Assembly: GCF_001513745.1 (NCBI RefSeq)
Contig: NZ_CP013380.1
Coordinates: 1,178,001-1,242,000 of the forward strand
Length of the DNA: 64,000 nucleotides
Origin: Burkholderia humptydooensis
GTDB lineage: Bacteria > Pseudomonadota > Gammaproteobacteria > Burkholderiales > Burkholderiaceae
Direction: 5' to 3'
A program made the position numbers and the translations under genes. Below, in pieces: positions 47,285 through 57,046 of this stretch (positions within the stretch are counted from its first letter, which is position 1; each line of letters starts with the position of its first letter). The notes under the pieces were generated by a model. That model was not told the DNA's origin and searched no databases. It saw only the letters and a program-made list of their open reading frames with translations.

Positions 47285-49531
47285 TCAATCGGCGTTGACA
47301 TGCTTTAGCAAGATGAGCACTTTCTTGGCCTGGTCCGCTCTAGCCTTATGGACCGCGAACTCATGTTCGTGTCCAGCTCCCAATGCGCGCTTGAACATCG
47401 ATGAATAATGTTCGTATCGTTTGACCCAGAAGATGCGGTGAGACGAATCGATTGCGAAGCAGCCGCAACCTGCGCACATCCCCGGGTTCCGAATATTGAA
47501 ATCGGGGGTTGTTGCTCCCCATCCAATGGTTTCCGATGCGGCTCGACATCGCGACTCTAGCGGGTTCGCTCGAATGAAACAGTTTCCGTACTCGGAAAAG
47601 TATATCCGCAAATCGTGCGTGGTAACGACGTCGGCAACTCGGTCTACCAACTCCGCAAAGGTCGAAGCGCTAGTGAACTGCTCCTCGTTGAAATACTTCG
47701 CGATTATGTCGCCCATACGACCTTCAAGCTTCTTCCCTTGAATTACTGAAACGAAGAAATTGATTGTTTCCGACGAGACGACTGCCTCGATTTCGTTACG
47801 CAACCGTGCCTCGGTCGGGTAGTACGCTGACTCGGTGGTGGCCTCGCTGTAGTGTTTGAAATGCTGGCGCACAGCAGGAAGCAAAGATGAACGAGCATCC
47901 AATATGTATGCCGCAAATGTTTTTCGTCCCTGGGACGGTAGAATGTTCCGCCCTTTAGTTTGAATGTATGCGGTCAAGTCCTCTCCCCGCTTGCTCTCGA
48001 GAGGTAAGCGGCTCACGTCGAGCTCCGATAAAACGAAGTTCTTGAAGCCTCGTCTCAATGCACCAACGGTGAATCGGCCGATGGACGAAGGTAGCCAAGC
48101 CACTCCCCGGCTCGCACTAAAGCTAACGATGAGCTCAGTCCTTTCTCCCAGTTTACGCCATGGAGCGAACAACTTCTCTAGCACGCATAGCGCGCGAACA
48201 GGCGGTGGAAGGTAGGTCGCACCAGCTGGACGACAGCCGAGCAACCAGTCATCATTTTGAGGGCTCGGCCTCCCTTTGCTCACGAGACCCCGAACGAAAA
48301 ACATCTCTAACAAGCCGGAACTAGAGTACTTCCGTACAACGCACGAGGGCAGCCCCTCTTGTTCGTCCCAGCCGGCCTCCAGCCCACAAATTTCGTTACC
48401 GCGCAAGCCCACCATATACTGGAGAACCGTTGTGGCAGCGCTACTAACGCGATTGCAGAAATATCTCAGCGTCTCAACTCTGCGATAAGTCGTATCGTGG
48501 CCGTCTTGAATCAACACGTTGAACGACTCCAGCTTCTCTCTCCAAGGCGCGCCATCTGGTCCGCGCGCAGTGAACGAAAAATCGGCAATCGCCTCACGAC
48601 CGAGCTTGGTTGCTTGCGCTCTTGACACTCCGCGCGCAAGAGCGTCGGTTCTAGCGTCAAGATATGACGTCTGTAAAGCAAGTATGTCTGTGGAATATAA
48701 GTCGACCCATGCAAGAGCGGCTTCAAGCAACGGATGCGAAATTTCATCCGGCAGCGGAGGGATACGCTTGATGACATACCTCGCGATTTCGCCGGTCACA
48801 TCGGCTAGTTTCCGTCCCGAAAACGGCAATAAGTCGCAGCAGGGGAAACCTCGTGCGTGCACGCGAGCGCGTTGTGCGTAAATCAAGTAAGCGGTTTGAA
48901 CTCGATTGTTGACCCGTCCATAGGTAATCTCATCGTCATCGTCAAGCGCTAGCTCGTCGTCTTCAACCTTTTGGCCCTTCAGCACTTGGTCGAAATCTCG
49001 CGCCTCTTCGTCGTCTTCATCTTGAGTGTCATCGTACTCGTCAGCTTCCTCGACAGATTCGATATTTTCACAGCTATCAGAAAGGCTTTGCGCGTCTTCA
49101 TAAAAGCGCTCACGGTCCATAATGAGCGTCGGCAAATCTGCGAGATACTGCTTCCAATGTTCGCGGGTAAGCTCCCCTAAGTCTGTGAGGCCGTTATAGT
49201 TCATCCAACAGAACAACTCTTTCACACCAACGTTCATACGTACGGCGCTACCCACACTGAAGGTGCGCCCGTACCATCCTCCGTCTTGGAGCATTCCCCA
49301 GCAAACTTCCCGAAACGATTCAAGCAGAACCTTGTTCTGTTTGTCCGTTGACCGAGTGCCGTCGGGAAGCAGAAAGTCCCAGAAAATGTTGTTTTTCTGC
49401 CCGGGTGTAGTGTTGACGAATCTCCACACAAAGTCAGTCCACAAAGAGAGCTCGGAGACCCTCGTCGGGGGTCCGGACTCTCGAGCGTTTCGCGTGGTCG
49501 TCTTCTTCGCCTTTGTCTGTGCCTGTTTCAT
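47285..49531 (-). CDS. Large tyrosine recombinase-like protein, third of the trio
   Basis: A 748-aa protein with a diverged integrase domain: the first Arg is in LQYMVGLRGNEICGLE (about 365-385), and the C-terminal box reads GRKTFAAYILDARSSLLPAV with HFKHYSEATTESAYY, holding the R..H..Y triad. After it come ISSET-type helices and a Cys cluster (MCAGCGCFAID) that may bind metal. A long acidic insert (about 150-200) is unusual. The ATG overlaps the stop of the upstream gene (ATGA). It may be the VPA1269/GmtZ type, from memory only. Confidence 0.75.
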   Translation of the reverse strand: MKQAQTKAKKTTTRNARESGPPTRVSELSLWTDFVWRFVNTTPGQKNNIFWDFLLPDGTRSTDKQNKVLLESFREVCWGMLQDGGWYGRTFSVGSAVRMNVGVKELFCWMNYNGLTDLGELTREHWKQYLADLPTLIMDRERFYEDAQSLSDSCENIESVEEADEYDDTQDEDDEEARDFDQVLKGQKVEDDELALDDDDEITYGRVNNRVQTAYLIYAQRARVHARGFPCCDLLPFSGRKLADVTGEIARYVIKRIPPLPDEISHPLLEAALAWVDLYSTDILALQTSYLDARTDALARGVSRAQATKLGREAIADFSFTARGPDGAPWREKLESFNVLIQDGHDTTYRRVETLRYFCNRVSSAATTVLQYMVGLRGNEICGLEAGWDEQEGLPSCVVRKYSSSGLLEMFFVRGLVSKGRPSPQNDDWLLGCRPAGATYLPPPVRALCVLEKLFAPWRKLGERTELIVSFSASRGVAWLPSSIGRFTVGALRRGFKNFVLSELDVSRLPLESKRGEDLTAYIQTKGRNILPSQGRKTFAAYILDARSSLLPAVRQHFKHYSEATTESAYYPTEARLRNEIEAVVSSETINFFVSVIQGKKLEGRMGDIIAKYFNEEQFTSASTFAELVDRVADVVTTHDLRIYFSEYGNCFIRANPLESRCRAASETIGWGATTPDFNIRNPGMCAGCGCFAIDSSHRIFWVKRYEHYSSMFKRALGAGHEHEFAVHKARADQAKKVLILLKHVNAD

Positions 49532-51360
49532 TCAAGCCAACCAATCGGGTTAAGTGAAAGCTTCGACGCTGCGTCCCAAATGTCCTTATCCGTAAAGGAC
49601 GGAATCCACTTCTCCTGAAGCGCGATTTGGACCTCCTTGTAGGCCTCATTCCAGCGCGGCGTATCAAGATACTCTCTAGCCGCTTTCACCTCTTCGAGAA
49701 GTTGCAAAGTTCGCGCGAGCGAATAGGCAGAGAATTTATTGACGGTCCCCAAGCCGCACCCAGGACACCGTCCAAAGGCCTGACAACGCCGCCCCTTGAC
49801 CTCGCCAGGGATTGGAGAATCAAAAGGGTCAGCACAATGCCATCCAGGCGTTGCGGCCAATATGTCTGAATATGTCGGAGCGCCGCGAGGGTCAATCCTT
49901 CCCTCGGTGATAATCCAACCTTCCATCGTGGTCATCACTTCGCCCAAGGCTTCCTGTCGACGACCTTGCGCGGGAACACCTTCATAGTGGTCGCGTATGA
50001 CTTGGGCGCTTTCTTGACCGCCGGCGGCCTTCACGGCGCGAAGGTCATCTCCGCTCAGCACGCGAACGATGTCGAGACCGGTCGCGCGAAGATTACTAAT
50101 GGTGATTTTCGGAAGACTGTGGCGCTTCAGAAACTCATTCAATGCGTACTTCCAGCATTGGTCAGAATCACTGCCAGACTGCTCGCCAGTCAAAAACCCT
50201 CGTACAACTCGCTCTCTCGTAACGAAGACGTAGAGGTTGTTCGCGAAAATCCCTGCATGTTCTCGGATTCGAGACGTCCATGCAACCACGAACTCATGCA
50301 GTTTCGCCGGGGAAAGGGGGTCGTCGTCCTGATGTGCGAAGCTCCTCAGATACTGCTTCTTCGCGCGATGTTTCACGAACCTGTAAACAATCCTCTTGAC
50401 GCCCAAGACTTCTTTGTGAGTTATCTGTCGAAGGCGCATTCCGAGGAGTGGCCCTGTGTTTCCGAAAGTGTAGATTGCATGCAGCAGGACGAAAGGAATG
50501 AGTCGCTCCGGAGTCGGGTAGAACGGCAGAGTTACCCGATGTAGGCCATGTATGTTCTGGATTGCATGGCCCAAATCTCGGTCGATTCGATTAAGCTCAA
50601 CCTGCTGCGGGATGAGCGGCATATGACGTTCCTTTAGACGCCAGACACACGCCTCGATTGCGGCATACCGTCCTCTGCCGCGACGCGTCTCGTCAGGAAG
50701 ATAGGGTTTTCGCCCGGTGATTACTGCTCGCAGCGGCCAAAAATCGCGAATGGTCTCCGTGGCTTCTTGCCGGCAGGCGCGCAACAGCCCACCTAGTGTC
50801 ACAGCGTCTAATGCCTCTGCGGAATTCTTGTCACCTGCGGACCTCGGGTACGGCCGATTCTGCCATGAGAGGTCTGGCGACAATCTCCTTCGCAAGTCGA
50901 CATTCTTCCGCATCTCTTCCAGAAATTGGCGAACTATCCCCCAGTACCGCCTCTGGGTATCGTACGCAAGACCACTCTCTTTTTTGAGATACAAAATAAA
51001 GTCGTCAGTGGTTGAACGTGTGATTTCATGCGTCGGAAGCTCTTGAAGGCCCCGTTTCCAGAGAAACGTAACCCAGCCCTTGAATACCTGGGACTGCCCT
51101 GTTTCGAAATTTCGCTTTGCCTTTCGCTTCCCGCTGTTACACCATAGAACAAAAGCTGCGATGAATTCGTCAGCGCATGCCAAACCTGAAAACGAAATTC
51201 GCACGTTCGTTAGCGCCTTCTCAAAGAACGGTAGATTCTCCTTCTTTCCGATGTAAGAGACCAACTCGGATTTGATGACAACATTTTCGGCCTTTGTTGC
51301 GATAGCCTTCAGCTGCTCAGCGCTGAGTTGCGCATAGCGTAAACTGTTAGTATTTTTCAT
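49528..51360 (-). CDS. Tyrosine recombinase-like protein, second of the trio
   Basis: A 610-aa protein starting MKNTNSLRYAQLSAEQLKAI. The N-terminal SAM-like core (FETGQSQVFKGWVTFLWKRG) precedes a diverged catalytic region whose end reads NLRATGLDIVRVLSGDDLRA and then ESAQVIRDHYEGV, with Arg and a terminal Tyr but the middle His weak. A Cys motif (RRCQAFGRCPGCGLGTV) follows. Length and the Cys tail recall TnpB of Tn554. The start overlaps the previous gene by 14 bases. Confidence 0.75.
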   Translation of the reverse strand: MKNTNSLRYAQLSAEQLKAIATKAENVVIKSELVSYIGKKENLPFFEKALTNVRISFSGLACADEFIAAFVLWCNSGKRKAKRNFETGQSQVFKGWVTFLWKRGLQELPTHEITRSTTDDFILYLKKESGLAYDTQRRYWGIVRQFLEEMRKNVDLRRRLSPDLSWQNRPYPRSAGDKNSAEALDAVTLGGLLRACRQEATETIRDFWPLRAVITGRKPYLPDETRRGRGRYAAIEACVWRLKERHMPLIPQQVELNRIDRDLGHAIQNIHGLHRVTLPFYPTPERLIPFVLLHAIYTFGNTGPLLGMRLRQITHKEVLGVKRIVYRFVKHRAKKQYLRSFAHQDDDPLSPAKLHEFVVAWTSRIREHAGIFANNLYVFVTRERVVRGFLTGEQSGSDSDQCWKYALNEFLKRHSLPKITISNLRATGLDIVRVLSGDDLRAVKAAGGQESAQVIRDHYEGVPAQGRRQEALGEVMTTMEGWIITEGRIDPRGAPTYSDILAATPGWHCADPFDSPIPGEVKGRRCQAFGRCPGCGLGTVNKFSAYSLARTLQLLEEVKAAREYLDTPRWNEAYKEVQIALQEKWIPSFTDKDIWDAASKLSLNPIGWLE

Positions 51361-52747
51361 TGATGTGCCGCATGAAAGCGTCGGACACCGCAGCCTCAAA
51401 ATCTCCGGCTGCTTTCAGATACCTGTTCATCGTGGTCGTCAAATGCTTGTGACCAAGACGCGCTTGGATGTATGCCCAAGGCTCCAAGTCGCCAGCCCGC
51501 TTCCGAGCGTAATAAGTCCAAACGGCGTAGGTATGCCGAAGGTCATGAAAAACAAAGAGGGGAGTTTCTTGGTAAAACGTCTTCTCTTCAACGACGCTCC
51601 CCCGTTGTTTGATTGACGTTCGTTCTTCTAGCACGCATTGGCCAGTCTCTACGCAAGCTTTCGCGAACTGACGCTCCAAGGTACGAACCGATACGCGCTT
51701 CCCTGCATGCTGACGAGTAATCACGGGATTAAGAAACAAAGCATTCGCGTTGGCCGCGATTCCGACTGAGGAGACGATTAGACTGCGTTCGCATTCCATA
51801 TAAGTGAGCGTCTCCTGAATAAGCCATCCCGGCACGTCAACTCTCCGACGCTTTCTTCCCTTCCCAACGACCCAAAATTTATAATGTTTGTTCGGTTCGA
51901 CTGACTCAGTCTTATAGCCGTTAAAGAGATTGCAATTCATACCGCGAATTTCGCTTATCCGAAGTCCTGAATTCAGCCCGTACTCAGCGGCAAGCCGGTC
52001 ACGCGACGAGCGTACATCTAATCTCATGACTCGAATGGCTTCATCAGTTGAGTCGAACAGCACATTCTCTCGATTAACTATCACTTCTCGAGGTAAAGGA
52101 CCTAGCTTTTTCATAATGCAACGCGCCTGCTCGAGTTCCATCACATGAACGGGTTCATCCTCTTCTGCAGTGAGGGAAACAGTGACTTTGTTTCTCGACG
52201 TTCCTTCTTCGTTTGAAGAGCTACCGTCTATGGGCCACAAAAGCGCGTTTTTAGGCAAGGGTCCATCGTAGATGACTTTCTCGCGCGCCCACTGATAAAG
52301 ACCTTCTATCGTTGAAACTCTCCGTCGCGGAGTCGAATTGTGATATGCTTCGCCGGAACTCGGTGAAATCACCGCATTCATCACACCCACATAACGCTCA
52401 AGGTCTTCTAAGGTAGCTTGGTGCCATATAATTTCAAAGCAATCTAGAAAATTGAGCCAGTCCTTGCAATCAAACGCATAGGCAACAAGCTTGTTTATGA
52501 CGAGTACTGAAGCTTTCTCCTTGAAGTGCTTTTCGTACAGGTAAAACAAAATTAACTCTGAGATTGCTCCAGAGATATCGTCCACAACAAAAGGGAAACC
52601 AGTCGGTAACAGCCGACCAATAACCGTCTGTAAATCGGATTCTCGCTTCGATTTTGTATCGGACAGTTCCTTGACCTTTCGTACAACCCATTCCGTGGGG
52701 TCGTCGGCACGTTCGATTGAGTCTTGGGCGGCGTTCTTGTCGGACAT
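51347..52747 (-). CDS. Tyrosine recombinase (integrase), first of the trio
   Basis: A 466-aa site-specific recombinase with all key residues: Arg in YGLNSGLRISEIRGMN (about 260), HDLRHTYAVW at 401-410, LGHKHLTTTMNRY at 431-443 with the nucleophilic Tyr. It is the most canonical of the three and probably does the main cleavage. It is the first gene of the minus-strand operon, starting inside the right inverted-repeat zone. The first codons are echoed in the opposite end of the element. Confidence 0.9.
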   Translation of the reverse strand: MSDKNAAQDSIERADDPTEWVVRKVKELSDTKSKRESDLQTVIGRLLPTGFPFVVDDISGAISELILFYLYEKHFKEKASVLVINKLVAYAFDCKDWLNFLDCFEIIWHQATLEDLERYVGVMNAVISPSSGEAYHNSTPRRRVSTIEGLYQWAREKVIYDGPLPKNALLWPIDGSSSNEEGTSRNKVTVSLTAEEDEPVHVMELEQARCIMKKLGPLPREVIVNRENVLFDSTDEAIRVMRLDVRSSRDRLAAEYGLNSGLRISEIRGMNCNLFNGYKTESVEPNKHYKFWVVGKGRKRRRVDVPGWLIQETLTYMECERSLIVSSVGIAANANALFLNPVITRQHAGKRVSVRTLERQFAKACVETGQCVLEERTSIKQRGSVVEEKTFYQETPLFVFHDLRHTYAVWTYYARKRAGDLEPWAYIQARLGHKHLTTTMNRYLKAAGDFEAAVSDAFMRHINEKY

Positions 52748-52774
52748 TTGGGCAATTCATATCATTCGCGACCT

Positions 52775-52825
52775 CGGTAAACTCCGTGTGGACAACTTGT
52801 CCGTACACAGCACAAGGCTGTGCAC
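52775..52825 (-). repeat. Right copy of the 51-bp inverted repeat
   Basis: Reverse complement of 46496-46546 with a single mismatch. It lies in the leader of the first recombinase gene (51347-52747), so it may also hold that gene's promoter or operator. Confidence 0.9.
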
Positions 52826-52905
52826 AGCCGCGCGAAGCGACGCCGATGTCAGTCTCCACATCGCTCAGGAAGGGCGTGCAGTTCGATGAAAAGGTTGTGC
52901 ATAAC

Positions 52906-53525
52906 GCCGTGCGTGGTGGGTGGGCTCACGCAGGGTAGACTTATCCTATTAAGGACTCTGAGCGATACTTTTCGTTGATTGAGGCGCCTGACCGAATATT
53001 AGCCGATGAGGCACGAGCCAGAAAATTGGAAATACCTATAAGTGCTTGATTTACAATGGGTATCCCGCTCATTAGCAAGTGTATAGGCCGCCCGGCCAGC
53101 GCTCAGGCAAACGGCAGCCGCATCACCGAGCACGAGCCACGCCACCGCCCCGTCCGGATACTCCTCCGGCCACTCGCTTGCCAGCATTCCCCGATTGCTG
53201 CTGCTCCCAAATCGTTCCCGGCCATGCCCTCAGCAGCCGGTCGCGCTGCTGACGCGCCCGTCTCGCTTCTCATGCCGGCAGTCACGCTCACCTGTTTCCA
53301 ACAGTTTCTTCGATGGGCGAAGGGTGCTACGGACGAGATGCGACGTCATCGGGGAGCCACAAAGCTGACAAGGCCCCGACTTTGCGGGCAAGTCGCCCCG
53401 GTTTCGGGATTTTCACCCTACAACCCCGGTATGCGAGGCTGGATGCCGCAGCCTCAAGCAGACAGCGGTCCGCAAGCGTCGCAGCCGGAACGCAACGCCT
53501 GCGGGCCAGACGCAGTATGCGAGTC
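52906..53525. other. Island spacer without a confident gene
   Basis: This stretch holds only short frames. On the minus strand, frames at 53327-53581, 53103-53291 and 52999-53187 (RILRLARRRCVPAATLADRC and EWPEEYPDGAVAWLVLGDAA) look like pieces of decayed coding DNA, as their composition is GC-rich and coding-like, yet none forms a whole domain. AT-rich DNA near 52930-53060 may mark an older junction. Confidence 0.4.
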
Positions 53526-56500
53526 TCATGCGTACTTCCGGCTGCGATTGTCAAATGCCCGCTTGGTCCCCTCCAACACATCGACGACGACCTTGTTCAT
53601 CGGCAGCTCTTCAATGGCTCCCGACCGGTACGTGATACGGTTGCCCTCGTCCCGGTTCATGTCGCAGCAGACAATCTGCTCGGCGTCGCAAGCCACGGCC
53701 AGGTTGGCGTTATGCGTAATCATGATGACCTGACGGTGCTGCTTCGCCTTGTTGATAACGTTCACGAGGAGGCGGAACACCGTCTCGTTATCCAGGTTCT
53801 CTTCCGGCTGGTCCAAAACAATCGGAATGCGGTCACGGTCTACGAGCAGATAGAAGATGAGCAATAACGCCCCTCGCTGTCCAGGCGACAGACGTTCCAG
53901 TGAAACCCCACCCATACTGAGTCCATACGTGAGCTGCGCGTACTCGAGCTGGTAGATGTAATCGAACAGTTGTTGGGGTTTCTTCTCACTGCGCAACACG
54001 CTGCCAAGATTCACAGGCCGTCTGTCTGTGCCCCGGACATCCACCGAGAGCGCCGTCTCGACCTCTGCAAAAAAACGCTCCAACCCGGCTTCGGTGTTCA
54101 AATCGTGCGCACTAAGCATCCGACTGACGAGGGCCTTTGACTCCTCGTATCCGACAAAAGAGCCCGCGCTTTGTTTGACGAAGTCGAATATGCCTGAAGC
54201 GAACGAATCAAACGACAGGTTCACGGAGAATTCGACGTGTAGGTGGGTGCGAATATCGCTGTCACTGTCCACCAGTTCCTGCACGGGACGATAAAGGGAG
54301 GCGCGCACCGCCGCCATTCCCCGGATATCCGCCAAAATCTGCTTTGCCGCAGCGGTGCGCAAGGTCCGAAGGTCCGTCAGCTCACCGTCAAGCGCAGGCA
54401 GCGCCTCGAGTTCCCACCACACCGCCCAGAAGGTGCCCGGGATATCCGCGCCCCCGAGAAGCTGCAGCCAGCTTTGTTCCCATTCGTCGTGGGCAGATAG
54501 TTCCTGTTGATATCGCCGGTTCGGCTCATCCAACTTCGCCTTCAGTTCCGCGAGCGTCGTCTCCGGCTGATGACGCGAGACAATCAGCGAGCCCTCGCCG
54601 TCCGGCGATAGGGCGCGCTCGACGTCGGTTTGCGCCGCCTTGATAGCGGCCTCAAGTGTATCGAGACCCGACAGGTCGACCTCCAACCGCACGAGCTGCT
54701 CGAAGCCAATGCCTAACTCTGAGAGAGCGTCGTGCATCTGCCCCCTGGCATCCTCAACGCTTTCCCGCAACGCTGCTACTCGTGCTCGCACTTCGCCGAT
54801 GCGCCTTAGTTTCAGCCGAGCAGAGTCCTGTTCCTTCCGCTTCTGCGCAATGACGTTATCGGCTTCACGCAACTCGCCTTCGGCCTTTGAAATGGCCTCG
54901 TTTAGCTGTGCGAGACCAGGGTCGTCCGACTTGGGAGGCAACTGAACCTTCGGCTCATGTTCCTTCAGCACGCGGATTTTTTCGAGGAACAAGTCAAGCT
55001 CGCGTCGCAAGTGCATTGCGCGGTCGTGGCCGGCCCGCGTCGATAGCATGGCGATTCGCCCATTCAGCCTCTCGACTTCCTTCCGGTTACGCCGCAGCCT
55101 GTCCTGAATGACCGCGCTGCGAATCTCAATCACCTCGTCAAGGGACTTAGCGTTCTCCTTCTCGGAAGGAGAAAGGTGGGAAAAGATGACCTTCTGCAAC
55201 TCCTTCTGCAGCAGGTCGTCCTTACCTTCGACATGGTCGTTGCACAACTCTTCGAAATAACGCTGGGGCAAATACTTGACCCGCTCTACCGCTGCAGTGT
55301 TGGTATCACTCGATAGGCTCCTAAATTCCCCTGCGCGGGCGCCGTGCGCCCAGTTGAGTCGCCCTTCGAAGGAGGCTGCCTTGTTGTCGCGCGGGAGGCG
55401 GAAGCGCTTGTCGGAAAGGAACGAGAAATAACGGCCGTTTGGCGTGTCACCCAGAAAGCCGATAACGTCTGCAAGGGCGCTCTTGCCGCTGCCCTTCCGG
55501 CCGATGATAGCGACGAGGTCTTCGTTGAATTCCAGCTTGGTGCCGTCAAACCAGACGCCAGGCTCCTTGCTGCTCGCAGTCTTGCGAATATCCACCCCAC
55601 TCACGAAAAGATGCGGGTTTCGGCGAACAAATTCCAGCTTGGGCGGCTCTAGTCCGATGTACGAACGATTGTTGGGCTCCTTGCACGCTTGCAGCAAGCC
55701 GGAAAACGTGGGTTCAGCCTTTATCCACGTGTACTTCTCGTTTGGGCACTTACCGTAGTCTGCCAAACGGTGCGCGTCGCTTCCGCGAACCGCGAGCTTG
55801 GGCTGCCCGATGGCGGACTGGAACTCATCAAAGAACCTTTCGTTTCTCGGTGTGCGCATGCCAACAAAGGCGTCACGCGTATCAAGGGAGCTGACCTCGA
55901 AAATCGCCTCCATCGCGAGCAACTCCCGTGGAAAGTTGTAGTGCTCGCGAAACTGGATTTTCGCCATTCCATCGTTCGTATCGAACGGAATCATCAAGAT
56001 GGCGTCGTCGGTGCCGAAAGTCTTCAATGCCTCTTTCACCGATTCCGGCGTGACCTCGATGGTCTTCGAAGCGGCGATAAGCGCGTCTGCATCATTCGCC
56101 TGAACTCTTTCGCGGGGCAATGACAACTGTGCGAGACGCTCGTTTGAAATGCGAACCCTGCCGTATTCAATCAGGTTGGCATCGACTAACGGCCGGTCGA
56201 AATTGGCGATACGAAGTTGCGCCTTGAATGCGTCCAGCTGGTCGTCAGAGAGCCGGGGATTGAGCAAGACGTGCATGTTCAGGCGGAAATTTCCCGGCGA
56301 GACCATGCGAAGCTCGATACCGGGAAACAACGTCGGAGTCAACGGTAGGGCGTCCGGCCTTTTTTGGTAGGAGCGGATGGCCTTGATACCGTCGAAAGTC
56401 CAGTAATCCATCACGCCGACCGCTACGCACCCCGAGGCGTTCATCGCGGACACAACCTCTTTCATCAGCGCATCGCGCTCGGCCTCACTCGCTGCGGTTC

Positions 56501-56585
56501 GCAATCTGCTCCCGCCACGCCACTCGTACGAGGCGGGCGTATGAATATGCAGGTCCCATTTGCCCCACGTCGAACCCCGGTTCAT
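53526..56585 (-). CDS. PHP-domain SMC-type ATPase (TrlF-like), putative defence protein
   Basis: A 1019-aa fusion. Residues 11-17 (DLHIHTP) start a PHP phosphoesterase domain, with GVMDYWT, GIELRM and RGSDAHRL as further metal-site motifs. Then an ABC/SMC ATPase: Walker A GRKGSGKS near 360, about 350 residues of coiled coil (LRREL, EVERLNGRIAMLS), signature LSPGQRGALLLIFY near 898, Walker B IVLDQPEENLDNE near 918. A DNA-gated nuclease or phosphatase that resembles RecF/RecN-type ATPases is plausible. It sits divergent to a type I RM operon. Its own role is not settled. Confidence 0.85.
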   Translation of the reverse strand: MNRGSTWGKWDLHIHTPASYEWRGGSRLRTAASEAERDALMKEVVSAMNASGCVAVGVMDYWTFDGIKAIRSYQKRPDALPLTPTLFPGIELRMVSPGNFRLNMHVLLNPRLSDDQLDAFKAQLRIANFDRPLVDANLIEYGRVRISNERLAQLSLPRERVQANDADALIAASKTIEVTPESVKEALKTFGTDDAILMIPFDTNDGMAKIQFREHYNFPRELLAMEAIFEVSSLDTRDAFVGMRTPRNERFFDEFQSAIGQPKLAVRGSDAHRLADYGKCPNEKYTWIKAEPTFSGLLQACKEPNNRSYIGLEPPKLEFVRRNPHLFVSGVDIRKTASSKEPGVWFDGTKLEFNEDLVAIIGRKGSGKSALADVIGFLGDTPNGRYFSFLSDKRFRLPRDNKAASFEGRLNWAHGARAGEFRSLSSDTNTAAVERVKYLPQRYFEELCNDHVEGKDDLLQKELQKVIFSHLSPSEKENAKSLDEVIEIRSAVIQDRLRRNRKEVERLNGRIAMLSTRAGHDRAMHLRRELDLFLEKIRVLKEHEPKVQLPPKSDDPGLAQLNEAISKAEGELREADNVIAQKRKEQDSARLKLRRIGEVRARVAALRESVEDARGQMHDALSELGIGFEQLVRLEVDLSGLDTLEAAIKAAQTDVERALSPDGEGSLIVSRHQPETTLAELKAKLDEPNRRYQQELSAHDEWEQSWLQLLGGADIPGTFWAVWWELEALPALDGELTDLRTLRTAAAKQILADIRGMAAVRASLYRPVQELVDSDSDIRTHLHVEFSVNLSFDSFASGIFDFVKQSAGSFVGYEESKALVSRMLSAHDLNTEAGLERFFAEVETALSVDVRGTDRRPVNLGSVLRSEKKPQQLFDYIYQLEYAQLTYGLSMGGVSLERLSPGQRGALLLIFYLLVDRDRIPIVLDQPEENLDNETVFRLLVNVINKAKQHRQVIMITHNANLAVACDAEQIVCCDMNRDEGNRITYRSGAIEELPMNKVVVDVLEGTKRAFDNRSRKYA

Positions 56586-57046
56586 AGACTGCCCTCTGCT
56601 CTCAGTGTTATTACGTTTCTTTCAGGTAATCCCGTTCGGTGCGACCAGACAGTCTCGGCACCGACGGAATCAGATTCTAATGTTTGGACCCTACGGTGAA
56701 GCGACGCTGGGCAGAAGTCGATGGGCCCTGCGACGACGATAAGTAATGCGCCACAACAATCTAATAAGCTATTCGAAAGGAAGACTTGTGGCGGGAACCA
56801 CCGGAAGACTCGCGGGGCACGCGCTGAAGGCGGCAAGGTATATTATGCTGCTTCGCGCTGATTGCGCCGGAATGCTCGTTGCAGTTAATAGTGGCAGACC
56901 AAAGCAGGTCGCGCCAGGTAGCGAGCGGGAACGCCGAATTGGCAAGCGTGCACGGGGGATAGCCGGGGGCCAAAGGTGGTCCGTGCGCGACCGGTTTGAC
57001 ACACCGAGGAACCTCACTGAAAACCAACGAGAAAAGAGCGAGAGCT
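56586..57046. promoter_or_regulatory. Divergent region between the PHP-ATPase and hsdR
   Basis: These 461 bases carry no credible gene. They must hold promoters in both directions; TATATTATG near 56839-56847 is a possible -10 for hsdR. No operator palindrome stands out. Confidence 0.35.

Larger units (their letters stand above)
46368..52905. mobile_element. Three-recombinase transposon-like unit, left end of a genomic island
   Basis: The unit holds four overlapping minus-strand genes, three of them tyrosine recombinases. CGTTATGC at 46367-46374 is inverted at 52899-52906, and the next bases also resemble each other (ACA, CCTTTT). A second, nearly perfect 51-bp inverted pair lies further in (46496-46546 and 52775-52825). 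The left end falls exactly where the radical SAM gene breaks. The architecture recalls Tn554 TnpABC, RIT elements and the 'mobile-trio' recombinase modules, but is not identical to any I know. The right boundary is tentative, since host DNA does not resume there. Confidence 0.65.

Noticed and set aside
53056..53733. 225-codon plus-strand frame left of the PHP-ATPase stop
   Set aside because: Its second half is antisense to the PHP-ATPase, and its first half is low-complexity with no ribosome binding site.
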